Below, one piece after another: positions 5,111 to 5,606 of a stretch of DNA of 5,606 bases. The stretch comes from Rhodospirillales bacterium. GTDB lineage: Bacteria > Pseudomonadota > Alphaproteobacteria > Acetobacterales > Acetobacteraceae. The notes below the pieces were generated by a model that saw only the letters and a list, made by a program, of their open reading frames with translations, was not told the DNA's origin and did no database searches. The stretch is from contig JAGWIE010000110.1 in the NCBI GenBank assembly GCA_028866445.1, positions 1-5,606 of the forward strand, given 5' to 3'. Both the position numbers and the translations under genes were made by a program. Each line of letters begins with the position of its first letter. Within the stretch, counting starts at the first letter, position 1.

Positions 5111-5606
5111 ATGACTGGAAGTTTCGGCGGCCCTGCTGGGCAAAAAACGCCCGACGAGACCGCTGAAACCAGGCGTGGCCCAACTGGCGGCTGGGTGATT
5201 GGGAAAAATGTTCCCTGGTCAGTCTCCTGGACCGGTGAGCAGAGTTATGAACTGCAAATTTCCGAGGATTTCCCTGGCCTGGTGGATCTGGTGCAGCTTG
5301 AACGCCAGGGTGAGGGATCACCACGCTTTGCCGCGTTGCATGTAAGCCGGCATCGAACAGGAATGGTAGAACATAGATGCCATGTGTGCGGCAAACCAAC
5401 GCCGCGCGCGGACAGATATATTTTTCCCAAGGAATCTGGCGGGTTTGTCATCATGCCCGATGAAACCAGGCGTTACGCGGGGAATGTGCCGCCTGTGCAT
5501 TTATCCTGCGCGCGCCGGGCACAAAAACTCTGCCCGCATCTCTCTGGCACCTATGCGCAGCCGGTTGCTTTTCCATCTGAAGAAAGCAGGCTGATTGAGC
5601 GTACGG
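5111..5606 (+). CDS. Uncharacterised protein with probable zinc-binding Cys/His cluster (3' end beyond window)
   Basis: The frame is open for 165 codons to the window edge with no stop. I do not recognise a named family. Residues 1-28 are polar and Gly/Pro/Thr-rich and look disordered. Residues about 29-88 have alternating strands (WSVSWTGEQSYELQI and so on). Then come C90-x2-C93, an RYIFP strand (103-107), PPVHLSC (C133) and LCPHL (C141, H143). CxxC plus a later Cys and Cys-Pro-His looks like a zinc site, and a similar layout (CxVCG...PPVxxxC...CPHL) occurs, as I recall, in hypothetical proteins of actinobacteria and their phages. No signal peptide or membrane segment is visible. It is divergent from the EamA permease. 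Function unknown; coding status is supported by the cysteine pattern, the start signal and the long open frame. Confidence 0.72.
   Translation, partial: MTGSFGGPAGQKTPDETAETRRGPTGGWVIGKNVPWSVSWTGEQSYELQISEDFPGLVDLVQLERQGEGSPRFAALHVSRHRTGMVEHRCHVCGKPTPRADRYIFPKESGGFVIMPDETRRYAGNVPPVHLSCARRAQKLCPHLSGTYAQPVAFPSEESRLIERT

Noticed and set aside
5083..5111. TTGACC at 5083-5088 as the -35 box of a promoter for the right-edge gene
   Set aside because: A correctly spaced -10 would be TGTTTA overlapping the start codon, a poor match that would place the transcript start inside the gene.
4384..5166. 260-codon plus-strand frame antisense to the EamA gene
   Set aside because: It is a shadow of the permease gene: composition is Pro/Arg/Ser-rich, there is no domain, and it runs into the start of the divergent gene in another frame.

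Overview
The window looks like chromosomal DNA of an alphaproteobacterium. The evidence is moderately high G+C, a minC-minD cell-division locus, a cobalamin riboswitch ahead of a nickel/cobalt transporter, and a VTT-associated type of phospholipase D. A closer placement (Acetobacteraceae or a rhizobial relative, for example) would be a guess. There is no IS element, integrase, CRISPR array, tRNA or rRNA in view.

Left part, minus strand, read from right to left: a stand-alone phospholipase D/cardiolipin-synthase-like enzyme with two HKD motifs (905-2425), a 134-base gap with a possible promoter, the division inhibitor minC (57-770), a 30-base gap with a clear Shine-Dalgarno, and the first nine codons of minD (1-26), which runs off the left edge. 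minE would be expected beyond the edge.

Middle: the non-coding stretch 2426-2855 separates the phospholipase gene from a plus-strand transporter. It holds an adenosylcobalamin-type riboswitch aptamer (2595-2753) closed by a perfect 7-bp P1 helix. A hairpin-rich leader of about 100 bases follows. In it a CTGCCT can pair with the Shine-Dalgarno, which suggests translational control. The regulated gene (2856-3926) is an eight-helix NiCoT permease carrying all four family signatures, so the logical substrate is cobalt for B12 synthesis.

Right part: a ten-helix EamA/DMT permease (3942-4997, minus strand) converges on the NiCoT gene with only 15 bases between the stop codons. Its C-terminal 65 residues contain 24 histidines, in an acidic block and then an arginine-rich block. 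This looks like a cytosolic metal-binding tail, and the pair may form a small metal-homeostasis locus. Divergent from it, a plus-strand gene of unknown function (5111 to the edge) encodes a protein with a CxxC...C...CPH arrangement that looks like a zinc site.

The most interesting points are the His-rich DMT permease beside a B12-controlled Co/Ni importer, the alternative pairing in the riboswitch expression platform, the placement of an anionic-lipid enzyme next to the membrane-dependent Min system, and the uncharacterised cysteine protein.
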